A stretch of 64,000 nt of DNA, from assembly GCF_039536205.1 (NCBI RefSeq), contig NZ_BAAAYL010000001.1, forward strand, positions 2,480,001 through 2,544,000, written 5' to 3'. Below are positions 20,770 to 28,328 of the stretch, piece after piece. The position numbers and the translations under genes were made by a program. Each line of letters begins with the position of its first letter. Position 1 is the stretch's first letter. Under the pieces are notes generated by a model. That model searched no databases. It was not told the DNA's origin and was given only the letters and a program-made list of their open reading frames with translations. Source of the stretch: Streptomyces sannanensis. Its GTDB lineage: Bacteria; Actinomycetota; Actinomycetes; Streptomycetales; Streptomycetaceae.

Positions 20770-20842
20770 GCCGTTCATCCTTGCCGCAAGGTGGGGGCGG
20801 CGCCCCCGAATTGGCGCACGACGGCCGCATCCCCCGCACGCA

Positions 20843-20880
20843 CCGGTGCCCCGGCCCGCATGTGCGGACCGGGGCACCGG
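20843..20880. terminator. Hairpin terminator downstream of mmsA
   Basis: 12-bp outer arms (CCGGTGCCCCGG with CCGGGGCACCGG) plus inner pairing CCGCA/TGCGG. It lies 31 bp past the mmsA stop. Confidence 0.8.
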
Positions 20881-20911
20881 CTCGTCAGGGCAGACGTCGG
20901 ATGTCGCGCCG

Positions 20912-22417
20912 TCAGTGGTTGCGCGGGAAGCCGAGGTCGACGCCGGCCGGGGCCTCGGACGGGTCGGGCCAGCGGGTGGTGACGACCTTGCCGCGGGTGT
21001 AGAAGTGCGTGCCGTCGTTGCCGTAGATGTGGTGGTCGCCGAAGAGCGAGTCCTTCCAGCCACCGAAGGAGTGGTAGCCCACCGGCACCGGGATCGGCAC
21101 GTTCACGCCGACCATGCCGGCCTCGATCTCCATCTGGAAGCGGCGGGCCGCGCCGCCGTCGCGGGTGAAGATCGCGGTGCCGTTGCCGAACGGCGAGGCG
21201 TTGATGAGGGCGACACCCTCCTCGTAGGTCTCGGCGCGCAGCACACACAGCACGGGGCCGAAGATCTCGTCCTTGTACGCGTCCGCCGTGGTCGGTACGT
21301 GGTCGAGGAGCGAGATACCGATCCAGTGGCCGTCCTCGAAGCCGGCGCCCTCGTAGGTGTACGCCGAACCGTCGAGGACGACGGTCGAGCCCTGGGCGGC
21401 TGCGCCGGTGATGTACGAGGCGACCTTGTCGCGGTGGGCCTTGGTGATGAGCGGGCCCATCTCGGAGGTCGGGTCGTCGCCCGGGCCGATCTTGATCTTC
21501 TCGGCGCGCTCCTTGATCTTCTGCACCAGCTCGTCGCCGATGGAGCCGACCGCGACGACCGCGGAGATCGCCATGCAGCGCTCACCGGCCGAGCCGTAGG
21601 CGGCGGAGACGGCGGCGTCGGCGGCGGCGTCCAGGTCGGCGTCCGGGAGGACCAGCATGTGGTTCTTGGCGCCGCCGAGCGCCTGGACGCGCTTGCCGTT
21701 GGCGGAGGCGGTGGTGTGGATGTAGCGGGCGATCGGGGTGGAGCCGACGAAGGAGATCGCGGCCACGTCCGGGTGCTCCAGCAGCCGGTCCACGGCGACC
21801 TTGTCGCCCTGGAGGACGTTGAAGACACCGTCCGGGAGACCTGCCTCGGCCAGCAGCTCGGCGATCTTCAGGGAGGCCGACGGGTCCTTCTCGGACGGCT
21901 TGAGGACGAAGGTGTTGCCGCACGCGATGGCGATCGGGAACATCCACATCGGAACCATCGCCGGGAAGTTGAACGGCGTGATGCCGGCGACGACACCCAG
22001 CGGCTGGCGGATCGCGGCGACGTCGACCCGGCTGGCCACCTGGGTGGACAGCTCGCCCTTCAGCTGGACGGTGATACCGCAGGCCAGGTCGACGATCTCC
22101 AGACCGCGGGCGACCTCGCCCAGCGCGTCCGAGTGGACCTTGCCGTGCTCGGCGGTGATCAGCTCGGCGATCTCGTCGCGGTGGGCGTCCAGCAGCGCGC
22201 GGAACTTGAACAGGATCGTGGTGCGCTTGGCCAGCGAGGAGGTGCCCCAGGTCTCGTACGCCGCCTTGGCCGCGGCGACGGCCGCGTCCACCTCGTCGAC
22301 CGAGGCGAGGGCGACCTGGGTGGTGACGGCGCCGGTCGCCGGGTCGGTCACCGGGCCCCAGTTGCCGGACGCGCCTTCGACGGTCTTGCCACCGATCCAG
22401 TGGTTGACGGTCTTCAT
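20912..22417 (-). CDS. mmsA: Methylmalonate-semialdehyde dehydrogenase (CoA-acylating)
   Basis: 501 residues, the normal family length; ATG 22417 with AAGGAG eight bases upstream. It oxidises (methyl)malonate semialdehyde to propionyl/acetyl-CoA, the last step of myo-inositol breakdown and of valine catabolism. Markers are GVVAGITPFNFPAMVPMWM, FVGSTPIARYIH, the GAKNHM segment, catalytic Cys in YGSAGERCMA, and EIFGPVLCV. It is the fourth gene of iolC-iolB-iolD-mmsA, 13 bp after iolD, and is followed by a strong hairpin, so it closes the operon. A paralogue elsewhere for valine use cannot be excluded. Confidence 0.95.
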   Translation of the reverse strand: MKTVNHWIGGKTVEGASGNWGPVTDPATGAVTTQVALASVDEVDAAVAAAKAAYETWGTSSLAKRTTILFKFRALLDAHRDEIAELITAEHGKVHSDALGEVARGLEIVDLACGITVQLKGELSTQVASRVDVAAIRQPLGVVAGITPFNFPAMVPMWMFPIAIACGNTFVLKPSEKDPSASLKIAELLAEAGLPDGVFNVLQGDKVAVDRLLEHPDVAAISFVGSTPIARYIHTTASANGKRVQALGGAKNHMLVLPDADLDAAADAAVSAAYGSAGERCMAISAVVAVGSIGDELVQKIKERAEKIKIGPGDDPTSEMGPLITKAHRDKVASYITGAAAQGSTVVLDGSAYTYEGAGFEDGHWIGISLLDHVPTTADAYKDEIFGPVLCVLRAETYEEGVALINASPFGNGTAIFTRDGGAARRFQMEIEAGMVGVNVPIPVPVGYHSFGGWKDSLFGDHHIYGNDGTHFYTRGKVVTTRWPDPSEAPAGVDLGFPRNH

Positions 22418-22430
22418 GTCTCGTACTCCT

Positions 22431-24341
22431 TCAGAGATGGCGGCGTCGGGCTGCGACCTGCCGTTCGTACTCCTCACGCGCCTTGACCGCGGGGATACGG
22501 CCCGCGGTCTCGGCTACCGGCACATCCCACCACGCCTGGGCCGTGAGCGCGCCGGACACAGTGTCGGCCGTTTCGGTCTCCACATAGACACATGTGGGAA
22601 CGTCGGCACGGCGCGCCTCCGTGAGGGCTTCACGCAGGTCACGCACGGTGCGGGCGCGCAGCACCCGCATGCCCAGGGAGGCGGCGTTGGCACCGAGGTC
22701 GACGGGCAGCGGCTCACCGGTGTACGTGCCGTCGGGCGCCCGGAACCGGTACGCCGTGCCGAACCGCTCGGCGCCGACGGACTCCGAGAGCCCGCCGATG
22801 GAGGCGTATCCGTGGTTCTGGAGAATCACCACCTTGATGGGAATGCCCTCCTGCACGGCGGTGACGATTTCGGTGGGGTTCATGAGGTACGTCCCGTCAC
22901 CGACCAGCGCCCAGACCGGCCGCCCGGGCGCCGCCAGCCGCACGCCGATGGCGGCCGGGATCTCGTAGCCCATGCAGGAGTAGCCGTACTCGACGTGGTA
23001 CTGGCGGGGCGACCGGGCCCGCCAGAGCTTGTGCAGGTCCCCGGGGAGCGAACCGGCCGCGTTGATCAGGATGTCGTCCTCGGTGACCAGGGTGTCGAGC
23101 ACGCCGAGGACCTGCGCCTGGGTGGGGCGGGCCGTCTCGTCGGGGGCGTGGAAGGCCCGGTCGACCAGACCTTCCCAGTACCGCTTGGCCATGCGGTAGC
23201 GCTCCTCGTAGCCGGCCGGGACGCGGTGGCCGGCCACCGCCTCGCGCAGGGCCGTAAGGGTCTCGCGGGCATCGCCGACCAGCGGCAGGGCCCCCTGTTT
23301 GTGGGCGTCGTACGGGTCGAGGTTGAGGCCGAGGAAGCGGACGCCCGGGTGTTGGAAGAGCGTGCCGGAGGCGGTGGTGAAGTCGGTCAGCCGCGTGCCG
23401 ACGGCAATGATCAGATCGGCCTCCCTGGCCAGGTCGTCGGCGGTGGCCGTGCCGGTGTGGCCGACGGCTCCCACGTCCGCCGGGTGGTCGTGACGCAGCG
23501 AGCCCTTGCCGGCCTGGGTGGACGCCACGGGGATGCCCGTGGCCTCGGCGAAGGCCCGCAGGGCGTCCTCGGCCGCGCTGTGATGGACCCCGCCTCCGGC
23601 GATGACCAGGGGGCGTTCGGCGGCCCGTACGGCTTCGGTGGCCGTCCGCAGTTCGCCGGTGTCCGGCCCGGGCCTGCGCACCCTCCACACCCGCTCGGTG
23701 AAGAACTCCTCGGGCCAGTCGTACGCCTCGGCCTGGACGTCCTGCGGCAGCGCGAGGGTGACGGCGCCGGTCCGAACCGGGTCGGTGAGCACCCGCGCGG
23801 CCTGGAGGGCGGCGGGGATCAGGGCCTCGGGGCGGGTGACGCGGTCGAAGTACCGGGACACGGGCCGCAGGGTGTCGTTGACGGAGTGGTCTCCCGCGTA
23901 CGGGACTTCGAGCTGCTGGAGCACGGGGTCGGCGGGCCGGGTGGCGAAGACGTCGCCGGGGAGCAGGAGTACGGGCAGCCGGTTGACGGTGGCCAGCGCC
24001 GCGCCGGTGACCAGGTTGGTCGCGCCGGGGCCGATGGAAGTGGTGACGGCGTGCGCGGAGAGCCGGTTCGACTGGCGGGCGTAGCCGACGGCCGCGTGGA
24101 CCATGGCCTGTTCGTTGCGGCCCTGGATGTACGGCATCGCGGGAGTTCCGGAGGGTGGCCCCCCGGAAAGAGCGGGGGCGTGCTCGACGAGTGCCTGGCC
24201 GATCCCGGCGACATTGCCATGGCCGAAGATCCCCCAGGTGGCGCTGATCAGCCGATGCCGTTCACCGTCCCGCTCGGTGTACTGGCGGGCCAGGAAGGCG
24301 ATCAGCGCCTGGGCCACGGTGAGGCGGCGCGTACCGCTCAT
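22431..24341 (-). CDS. iolD: 3D-(3,5/4)-trihydroxycyclohexane-1,2-dione hydrolase (decyclizing)
   Basis: 636 residues. A ThDP enzyme of inositol catabolism that opens the ring of the diketo intermediate to 5-deoxy-glucuronate. The three-domain ThDP layout is clear: the PYR domain contains IQGRNEQAMVHAAVGYARQS with the activating Glu, the central domain ERPLVIAGGGVHHS, and the PP domain GDGTYLMNPTEIVTAVQEGI followed by VVILQNHGYASI. The ATG overlaps the iolB stop (ATGA), giving translational coupling. Confidence 0.95.
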   Translation of the reverse strand: MSGTRRLTVAQALIAFLARQYTERDGERHRLISATWGIFGHGNVAGIGQALVEHAPALSGGPPSGTPAMPYIQGRNEQAMVHAAVGYARQSNRLSAHAVTTSIGPGATNLVTGAALATVNRLPVLLLPGDVFATRPADPVLQQLEVPYAGDHSVNDTLRPVSRYFDRVTRPEALIPAALQAARVLTDPVRTGAVTLALPQDVQAEAYDWPEEFFTERVWRVRRPGPDTGELRTATEAVRAAERPLVIAGGGVHHSAAEDALRAFAEATGIPVASTQAGKGSLRHDHPADVGAVGHTGTATADDLAREADLIIAVGTRLTDFTTASGTLFQHPGVRFLGLNLDPYDAHKQGALPLVGDARETLTALREAVAGHRVPAGYEERYRMAKRYWEGLVDRAFHAPDETARPTQAQVLGVLDTLVTEDDILINAAGSLPGDLHKLWRARSPRQYHVEYGYSCMGYEIPAAIGVRLAAPGRPVWALVGDGTYLMNPTEIVTAVQEGIPIKVVILQNHGYASIGGLSESVGAERFGTAYRFRAPDGTYTGEPLPVDLGANAASLGMRVLRARTVRDLREALTEARRADVPTCVYVETETADTVSGALTAQAWWDVPVAETAGRIPAVKAREEYERQVAARRRHL

Positions 24342-25216
24342 GGGGTGTCCTCCGGTCCGTGGAGAGGAAGCCGCGGGTCGGCGGGCTGCTCCGGCCAGGT
24401 GTCGCGGATCCAGGCGTGGTCGGGATGGTCGCGGATCAGCCACTCCCTGGTCTCACCGGGACCGGCCATGACATTGAGGTAGTACATGTCGTGGCCGGGC
24501 GCGGCAATGGACGGGCCGTGCCAGCCGTCCGGGATCAGCACGGCGTCACCCGTACGGACCTCGGCAAGGACGTCCGCGCCGCCGGGCCGGGACGGGGAGA
24601 CCCGGTGATAGCCGAAGCCGCCCTGCCGCGCGAACTCGAAGTAGTAGATCTCCTCCAGCTCGGACTCCTCGCCCGGCCGGTGCTGGTCGTGTTTGTGCGG
24701 CGGGTACGAGGACCAGTTGCCGGCGGGAGTGAGCACCTCGACGGCGATCAGCCGGTCGCACTCGAAGCTGTCGGCGGCGGCGAAGTTGTTGACCTGCCGG
24801 GAGCAGCCGCCGGTGCCGCGCAGCTCGACGGGAACCTCCGGCGCGGGGCCGTAGCGAGCCGGGAGTCGTCGCTCGCATCTCGCTCCTGCCAGGGCGAAAC
24901 GGCCTCCCGCGCCGGAGGTGATCTGTGCGCGGGAGTCGCGCGGTACATAGGCGAAGTCCGTGACCCCGCCGAACACGCTCTCCCGGCCGCGCAGTTCGAA
25001 GTGCCGGTCCTGGGTGTGCACGGTACAGCCGCCGGCGAGCGGCAGCACGATCCACTCGCTGTCGCCGGTCATAAAGTCGTACGAGCCATCGGAAGTCAGT
25101 TCGAGTACGCGCAGCGCGGTGTAGCCCCAGCCGGCCCGCCCGGGGTCGATGTCCAGGGCGCAGGGGCCGTTCACGGCGCTTCCCGCCGGCAGGTACAGCT
25201 TCTCGTTGTCCGCCAT
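24338..25216 (-). CDS. iolB: 5-deoxy-glucuronate isomerase
   Basis: 292 residues, bicupin IolB family. It converts 5-deoxy-glucuronate to 5-dehydro-2-deoxygluconate. Metal-site motif SSYPPHKHDQ followed by ELEEIYYFEF, and the later GWHGPSIAAPGHDMYYLNVM, match IolB. ATG 25216 has GGGAGAGG upstream. It lies 16 bp after iolC and overlaps iolD by 4 bp. Confidence 0.95.
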   Translation of the reverse strand: MADNEKLYLPAGSAVNGPCALDIDPGRAGWGYTALRVLELTSDGSYDFMTGDSEWIVLPLAGGCTVHTQDRHFELRGRESVFGGVTDFAYVPRDSRAQITSGAGGRFALAGARCERRLPARYGPAPEVPVELRGTGGCSRQVNNFAAADSFECDRLIAVEVLTPAGNWSSYPPHKHDQHRPGEESELEEIYYFEFARQGGFGYHRVSPSRPGGADVLAEVRTGDAVLIPDGWHGPSIAAPGHDMYYLNVMAGPGETREWLIRDHPDHAWIRDTWPEQPADPRLPLHGPEDTP

Positions 25217-25232
25217 GCCCTCTCCCTACCCG

Positions 25233-26192
25233 CTACAGCAGGGCCTGCTCGACCTCGTCGGGGAACGGCATCGCGGACGAGCAGGCGAGCCGTCCCGCGA
25301 CGATCGCGCCGGCGGCGTTGGCATACCGCAGGGTGCGCTCCAGCTCCCAGCCCGCCAGCAGCCCATGGCACAGGGCCCCGCCGAACGCGTCCCCGGCGCC
25401 CAGCCCATTGACGACCTCGACGGCCACGGGCGGCAGCTCGGCGGTGGTCCCGTCGCGACGCACGGCGAGCACGCCCTTGGGCCCCTGCTTGACGACGGCG
25501 AGCTCGACGCCCGCACCGATCAGCGCCCGCGCGGCTGCATACGGCTCCCGCTCGCCGGTCGCGACCTCGCACTCCTCGAGATTCCCGACGGCGACGGTGG
25601 CACGGCGCAGGGCCTCGGCGTAGTGGGGCCGCACGTCGCCCGGGCCGGCTCCCCCGACGTTCCAGAGCACCGGCCGCCAGTCGAGGTCGAACACGGTGAA
25701 CCCGGACCCGGCACGCACCGCGAGCGCCCTCAGCGTCGCCTCCCGGCTGGGCTCGGCGGACAGCCCCGTGCCGGTCATCCAGAAGATCCGCGCGGAACGG
25801 ATCGCGTCGAGGTCGAGCTCCTCCGGGCGGATCTCCAGGTCCGGGGCCTTCGGGTGCCGGTAGAAGTGGAGGGGGAAGTCGTCCGGCGGAAAGATCTCGC
25901 AGAAGGTGACCGGCGTCGGCAGACCCGGCACCCCCGTCACCCAGCGGTCGTCGACACCGAAGGCACGCAGCTCCTGGTGGAGGTAGTCACCGAAGGGGTC
26001 GAGGCCGGTGCGGGTGACGACCGCGGTGCGCCGGCCGAGCCGCGCCGCCGCGACGGCGACATTCGCGGCCGACCCTCCGAGGAACTTCCCGAAGGTGTCC
26101 ACCTGCGCCAACGGGACCCCGGTCCGGAGCGGATAGAGGTCCACCCCGATACGCCCCATGGTGATCAGGTCGTACGCCTCATTGCGCACCAT
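25233..26192 (-). CDS. iolC: 5-dehydro-2-deoxygluconokinase
   Basis: 319 residues of the PfkB/ribokinase family, first gene of the operon. It phosphorylates 5-dehydro-2-deoxygluconate. Visible: the N-terminal YDLITMGRIGVDLYPLRTG typical of IolC, the GGSAANVAVAAARLG motif, and the C-terminal PfkB signature NGLGAGDAFGGALCHG with the catalytic Asp. ATG 26192 follows GAAGGGGA. Aldolase IolJ and dehydrogenase IolG are not in this window, so the pathway is completed elsewhere. Confidence 0.95.
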   Translation of the reverse strand: MVRNEAYDLITMGRIGVDLYPLRTGVPLAQVDTFGKFLGGSAANVAVAAARLGRRTAVVTRTGLDPFGDYLHQELRAFGVDDRWVTGVPGLPTPVTFCEIFPPDDFPLHFYRHPKAPDLEIRPEELDLDAIRSARIFWMTGTGLSAEPSREATLRALAVRAGSGFTVFDLDWRPVLWNVGGAGPGDVRPHYAEALRRATVAVGNLEECEVATGEREPYAAARALIGAGVELAVVKQGPKGVLAVRRDGTTAELPPVAVEVVNGLGAGDAFGGALCHGLLAGWELERTLRYANAAGAIVAGRLACSSAMPFPDEVEQALL

Positions 26193-26570
26193 GCACGTCC
26201 CCTTCGATGTACGCCGCCTTCGGCCTGCGAGCCCCCAACATCCAGTGCCCCTCCCGGCAACGTCTACCCCGTCGCGAAGCTCCCCCAGCTACCTCCCCCA
26301 GCTACCTCTGGGGCTGCCCCCAGGGTGCCCCCAGATGTGCCCCCAGGGGTGCCCCCGGGCACGCACGCTCGCCGCGTCGGCCGAAAACCCGAGGAGCGCT
26401 GCTACGAGGGTCTTCGGCCGCCTCGCGATCGCACGCACCGGACGCCGCTCCTCGACGGGCAATCGCTGCCGGTCGCGGCACTGGCCCCCGCTCACCACCG
26501 TGTCGACAATTCATCCTTACATTCGGACGAATGCTTGACCTCTTCCCGGGCGGCCGGGAAGCTGACGCCC
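26193..26570. other. Divergent intergenic region of the iol locus with G/C-run repeats and a palindrome
   Basis: 378 bp between iolC and the iolE-like gene. 26282-26365 is a run of CCCCCAG-type repeats, part of the hairpin-repeat family seen elsewhere. 26520-26533 is a palindrome (CATTCG-GA-CGAATG) near the iolE-like start, a possible operator for an iol regulator. Confidence 0.6.
26520..26533. promoter_or_regulatory. Candidate operator palindrome upstream of the iolE-like gene
   Basis: CATTCGGACGAATG has perfect 6-bp arms and lies 38 bp before the ATG at 26571, in the shared iol promoter region. TGTCGACA at 26501 is a second short palindrome nearby. Regulator unknown. Confidence 0.4.
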
Positions 26571-27488
26571 ATGACGCCCCCGTCCCGCATCCGGATCGGC
26601 TCCGCCCCCGACTCATGGGGCGTGTGGTTTCCCGAAGACCCGCGGCAAGTCCCCTGGCAGCGCTTCCTCGACGAGGTCGCCGAGGCGGGATACGAGTGGA
26701 TCGAGCTCGGCCCATACGGTTACCTGCCCACGGATCCGGCCCGGCTCACCGACGAGACGGACAGGCGTGGACTGAAGGTCTCCGCGGGCACGGTGTTCAC
26801 CGGGCTGCACCACGGGCCGGCCGTCTGGGAGGAAACCTGGGCGCAGGTCTCCCCCGTCGCCTCACTGACCCGGGCCATGGGCGCCGGACATCTGGTCGTC
26901 ATCCCGTCGTTCTGGCGCGACGACAGGACCGGCGCGGTGCTGGAGGACCGTACGCTCACACCCGCCCAATGGCGCGAGCTGACCACCCAGACCGAGCGGC
27001 TCGGCCATGAGGTGCGCGAGCGCTACGGGCTGCGGATCGTCGTCCATCCGCACGCGGACACGCACATCGACAGCGAGGAGAACGTCAACCGCTTCCTGGA
27101 CGCCACCGACCCGGCCCTGGTCTCGCTCTGCCTGGACACCGGCCACTACGCGTACTGCGGCGGCGACAGCGTCAAGCTCATCGAGACCTATGGCGAACGC
27201 ATCGGCTATCTGCATCTCAAGCAGGTGGACCCGGGCATCCTCGCCGAAGTCCGCAGGCACGAGGTGCCGTTCGGTCCGGCCGTCGCCCGGGGCGTGATGT
27301 GCGAGCCGCCCACCGGGATCCCCGCGCTCGAGCCGGTACTCGCCGCGGCGCAGCGACTGGACGTCGAACTGTTCGCGATCGTCGAGCAGGACATGTACCC
27401 GTGCCCGCCCGACAAGCCGCTGCCGATCGCCCGCCGCACCCGGCAGCTCCTGAACGGATACGGCCTGCGCTCCTGCGGGCCCCGCTGA
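26571..27488 (+). CDS. iolE: Inosose dehydratase/isomerase-like TIM-barrel protein (IolE/IolI family)
   Basis: 305 residues, ATG 26571. An AP-endonuclease-2-type TIM barrel. The N-terminus SAPDSWGVWFPEDPRQVPWQ and LDEVAEAGYEWIELGPYGYL are typical of IolE. Metal-site residues are in HPHADTHIDSEENVNRFLD, LCLDTGHYAYCGGD and YLHLKQVD. IolE dehydrates 2-keto-myo-inositol to the diketo compound used by IolD. Its divergent position opposite iolCBD supports the call, but IolI-type isomerases share the fold, so the exact step is inferred. Confidence 0.85.
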   Translation: MTPPSRIRIGSAPDSWGVWFPEDPRQVPWQRFLDEVAEAGYEWIELGPYGYLPTDPARLTDETDRRGLKVSAGTVFTGLHHGPAVWEETWAQVSPVASLTRAMGAGHLVVIPSFWRDDRTGAVLEDRTLTPAQWRELTTQTERLGHEVRERYGLRIVVHPHADTHIDSEENVNRFLDATDPALVSLCLDTGHYAYCGGDSVKLIETYGERIGYLHLKQVDPGILAEVRRHEVPFGPAVARGVMCEPPTGIPALEPVLAAAQRLDVELFAIVEQDMYPCPPDKPLPIARRTRQLLNGYGLRSCGPR

Positions 27489-27518
27489 CCGGGGAGTTTG
27501 CGGCCCGTACTTCGCGCT

Positions 27519-27558
27519 CGTCACAAACGTCTCCGTCCCGTCACACTTGTCTCCGTCA
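27519..27558. repeat. 20-bp tandem direct repeat (two copies) upstream of the HTH gene
   Basis: 27519-27538 and 27539-27558 share CGTCACA-N3-GTCTCCGTC-type sequence. A partial third GTCACA follows at about 27570. Possible regulator binding sites. Confidence 0.5.
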
Positions 27559-27710
27559 CGCGGGTCTTCCGTCACAGCCGTGCGACAGCACACCTCGACC
27601 CTCACTCTCCGTCGTTCACCGGACACAGGCTGTGTGATCGTCAGTGCGGCTCCGCAGTCCCCCCGCCGGCCCCCGGCCGGCGCTGCGGAGCGCGCAGGGA
27701 GGTGTCACCG

Positions 27711-27911
27711 ATGACCGACCGCGGACTCTGGTCGTACCAGGAGATCGCTGCCCACATCCGCGTACAGGCGGCCACCGTCCGCTCCTACCGCAAGCACGGC
27801 CTGCTGCCCGAGCCCGACCTGGTCGAGGCGGGCAAGCCGTACTGGTACGCGGACACGATCCGGGCCTGGGTGGCCCGCCGTCCCGGCAACCGCGGTCACC
27901 GGGGCCCGTGA
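27711..27911 (+). CDS. Small helix-turn-helix DNA-binding protein (MerR/AlpA-like)
   Basis: 66 residues; ATG 27711 with AGGGAGGTG six bases upstream. The sequence WSYQEIAAHIRVQAATVRSY then RKHGLLPEPD is a winged-helix N-terminus of MerR/excisionase type. It is followed only by a short stretch (GKPYWYADTIRAWVARRPG) and a basic tail, with no effector domain. Stand-alone proteins of this type are common in Streptomyces, with unclear targets. Upstream 20-bp repeats could be its own operator. Confidence 0.8.
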   Translation: MTDRGLWSYQEIAAHIRVQAATVRSYRKHGLLPEPDLVEAGKPYWYADTIRAWVARRPGNRGHRGP

Positions 27912-28034
27912 GCGGGGCGTCGTCGGCGACGCCCCGCTCGGGGACTCCGGGCGCGGCGTCGTCCGCGACGCCCCGCTCACGCGGACTCCGGGCGCGGCGT
28001 CGTCCGCGACGCCCCGCTCACGGGGACTCCGGGC
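27910..28034. repeat. 41-bp tandem hairpin repeats (about 2.5 copies) between the HTH gene and copZ
   Basis: A GCGGGGCGTCG/CGACGCCCCGC hairpin follows the HTH stop. The unit beginning GGACTCCGGGCGCGGCG then recurs with a 41-bp period (27942, 27983, 28024). Each full unit carries the hairpin GCGTCG-TCCG-CGACGC. It probably ends HTH transcription and separates it from cop. Confidence 0.75.
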
Positions 28035-28040
28035 ATTCAA

Positions 28041-28055
28041 TACCCCTCGGGGGTA
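28041..28055. promoter_or_regulatory. CsoR-type copper-responsive operator
   Basis: TACCCCTCGGGGGTA matches the G/C-rich pseudo-palindrome bound by actinobacterial CsoR repressors, 40 bp upstream of the copZ ATG. Cu(I) binding to CsoR would release it and induce copZ-copA. The csoR gene is not in this window. Confidence 0.85.
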
Positions 28056-28095
28056 CAGTGGGACGTATCACCAGCCCCTCGACGAGGAGAACGCC

Positions 28096-28320
28096 ATGAC
28101 CGCCACAACCGTCACCACCGTCTACCAGGTCAGCGGCATGACCTGCGGCCACTGCGAGGGTGCCGTCACCGCCGAGCTCTCCGAGCTCCCCGGGGTGTCC
28201 TCGGTCAAGGCCGTGGCCTCCACCGGCCAGGTGACCGTCGTCTCCGAGGCGGCGCTGGACGAGGCCACCGTACGCGCCGCGGTCGACGAGGCCGGCTACG
28301 AACTCGTCGACAAGGCCTGA
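28096..28320 (+). CDS. copZ: Copper chaperone CopZ
   Basis: 74 residues, a single heavy-metal-associated (HMA) fold. GMTCGHC gives the Cu(I) ligands Cys17 and Cys20, followed by the usual [10 protein letters not shown] and VDEAGYEL. It carries Cu(I) in the cytosol to the exporter CopA, whose gene starts 8 bp downstream. GACGAGGAG precedes the ATG, and the CsoR-type operator upstream predicts copper induction. Confidence 0.95.
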   Translation: MTATTVTTVYQVSGMTCGHCEGAVTAELSELPGVSSVKAVASTGQVTVVSEAALDEATVRAAVDEAGYELVDKA

Positions 28321-28328
28321 CGTCTGCC

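Noticed and set aside
27941..28034. Possible CRISPR or attachment repeats
   Set aside because: Tandem 41-bp hairpins without spacers; simplest reading is terminator duplication.
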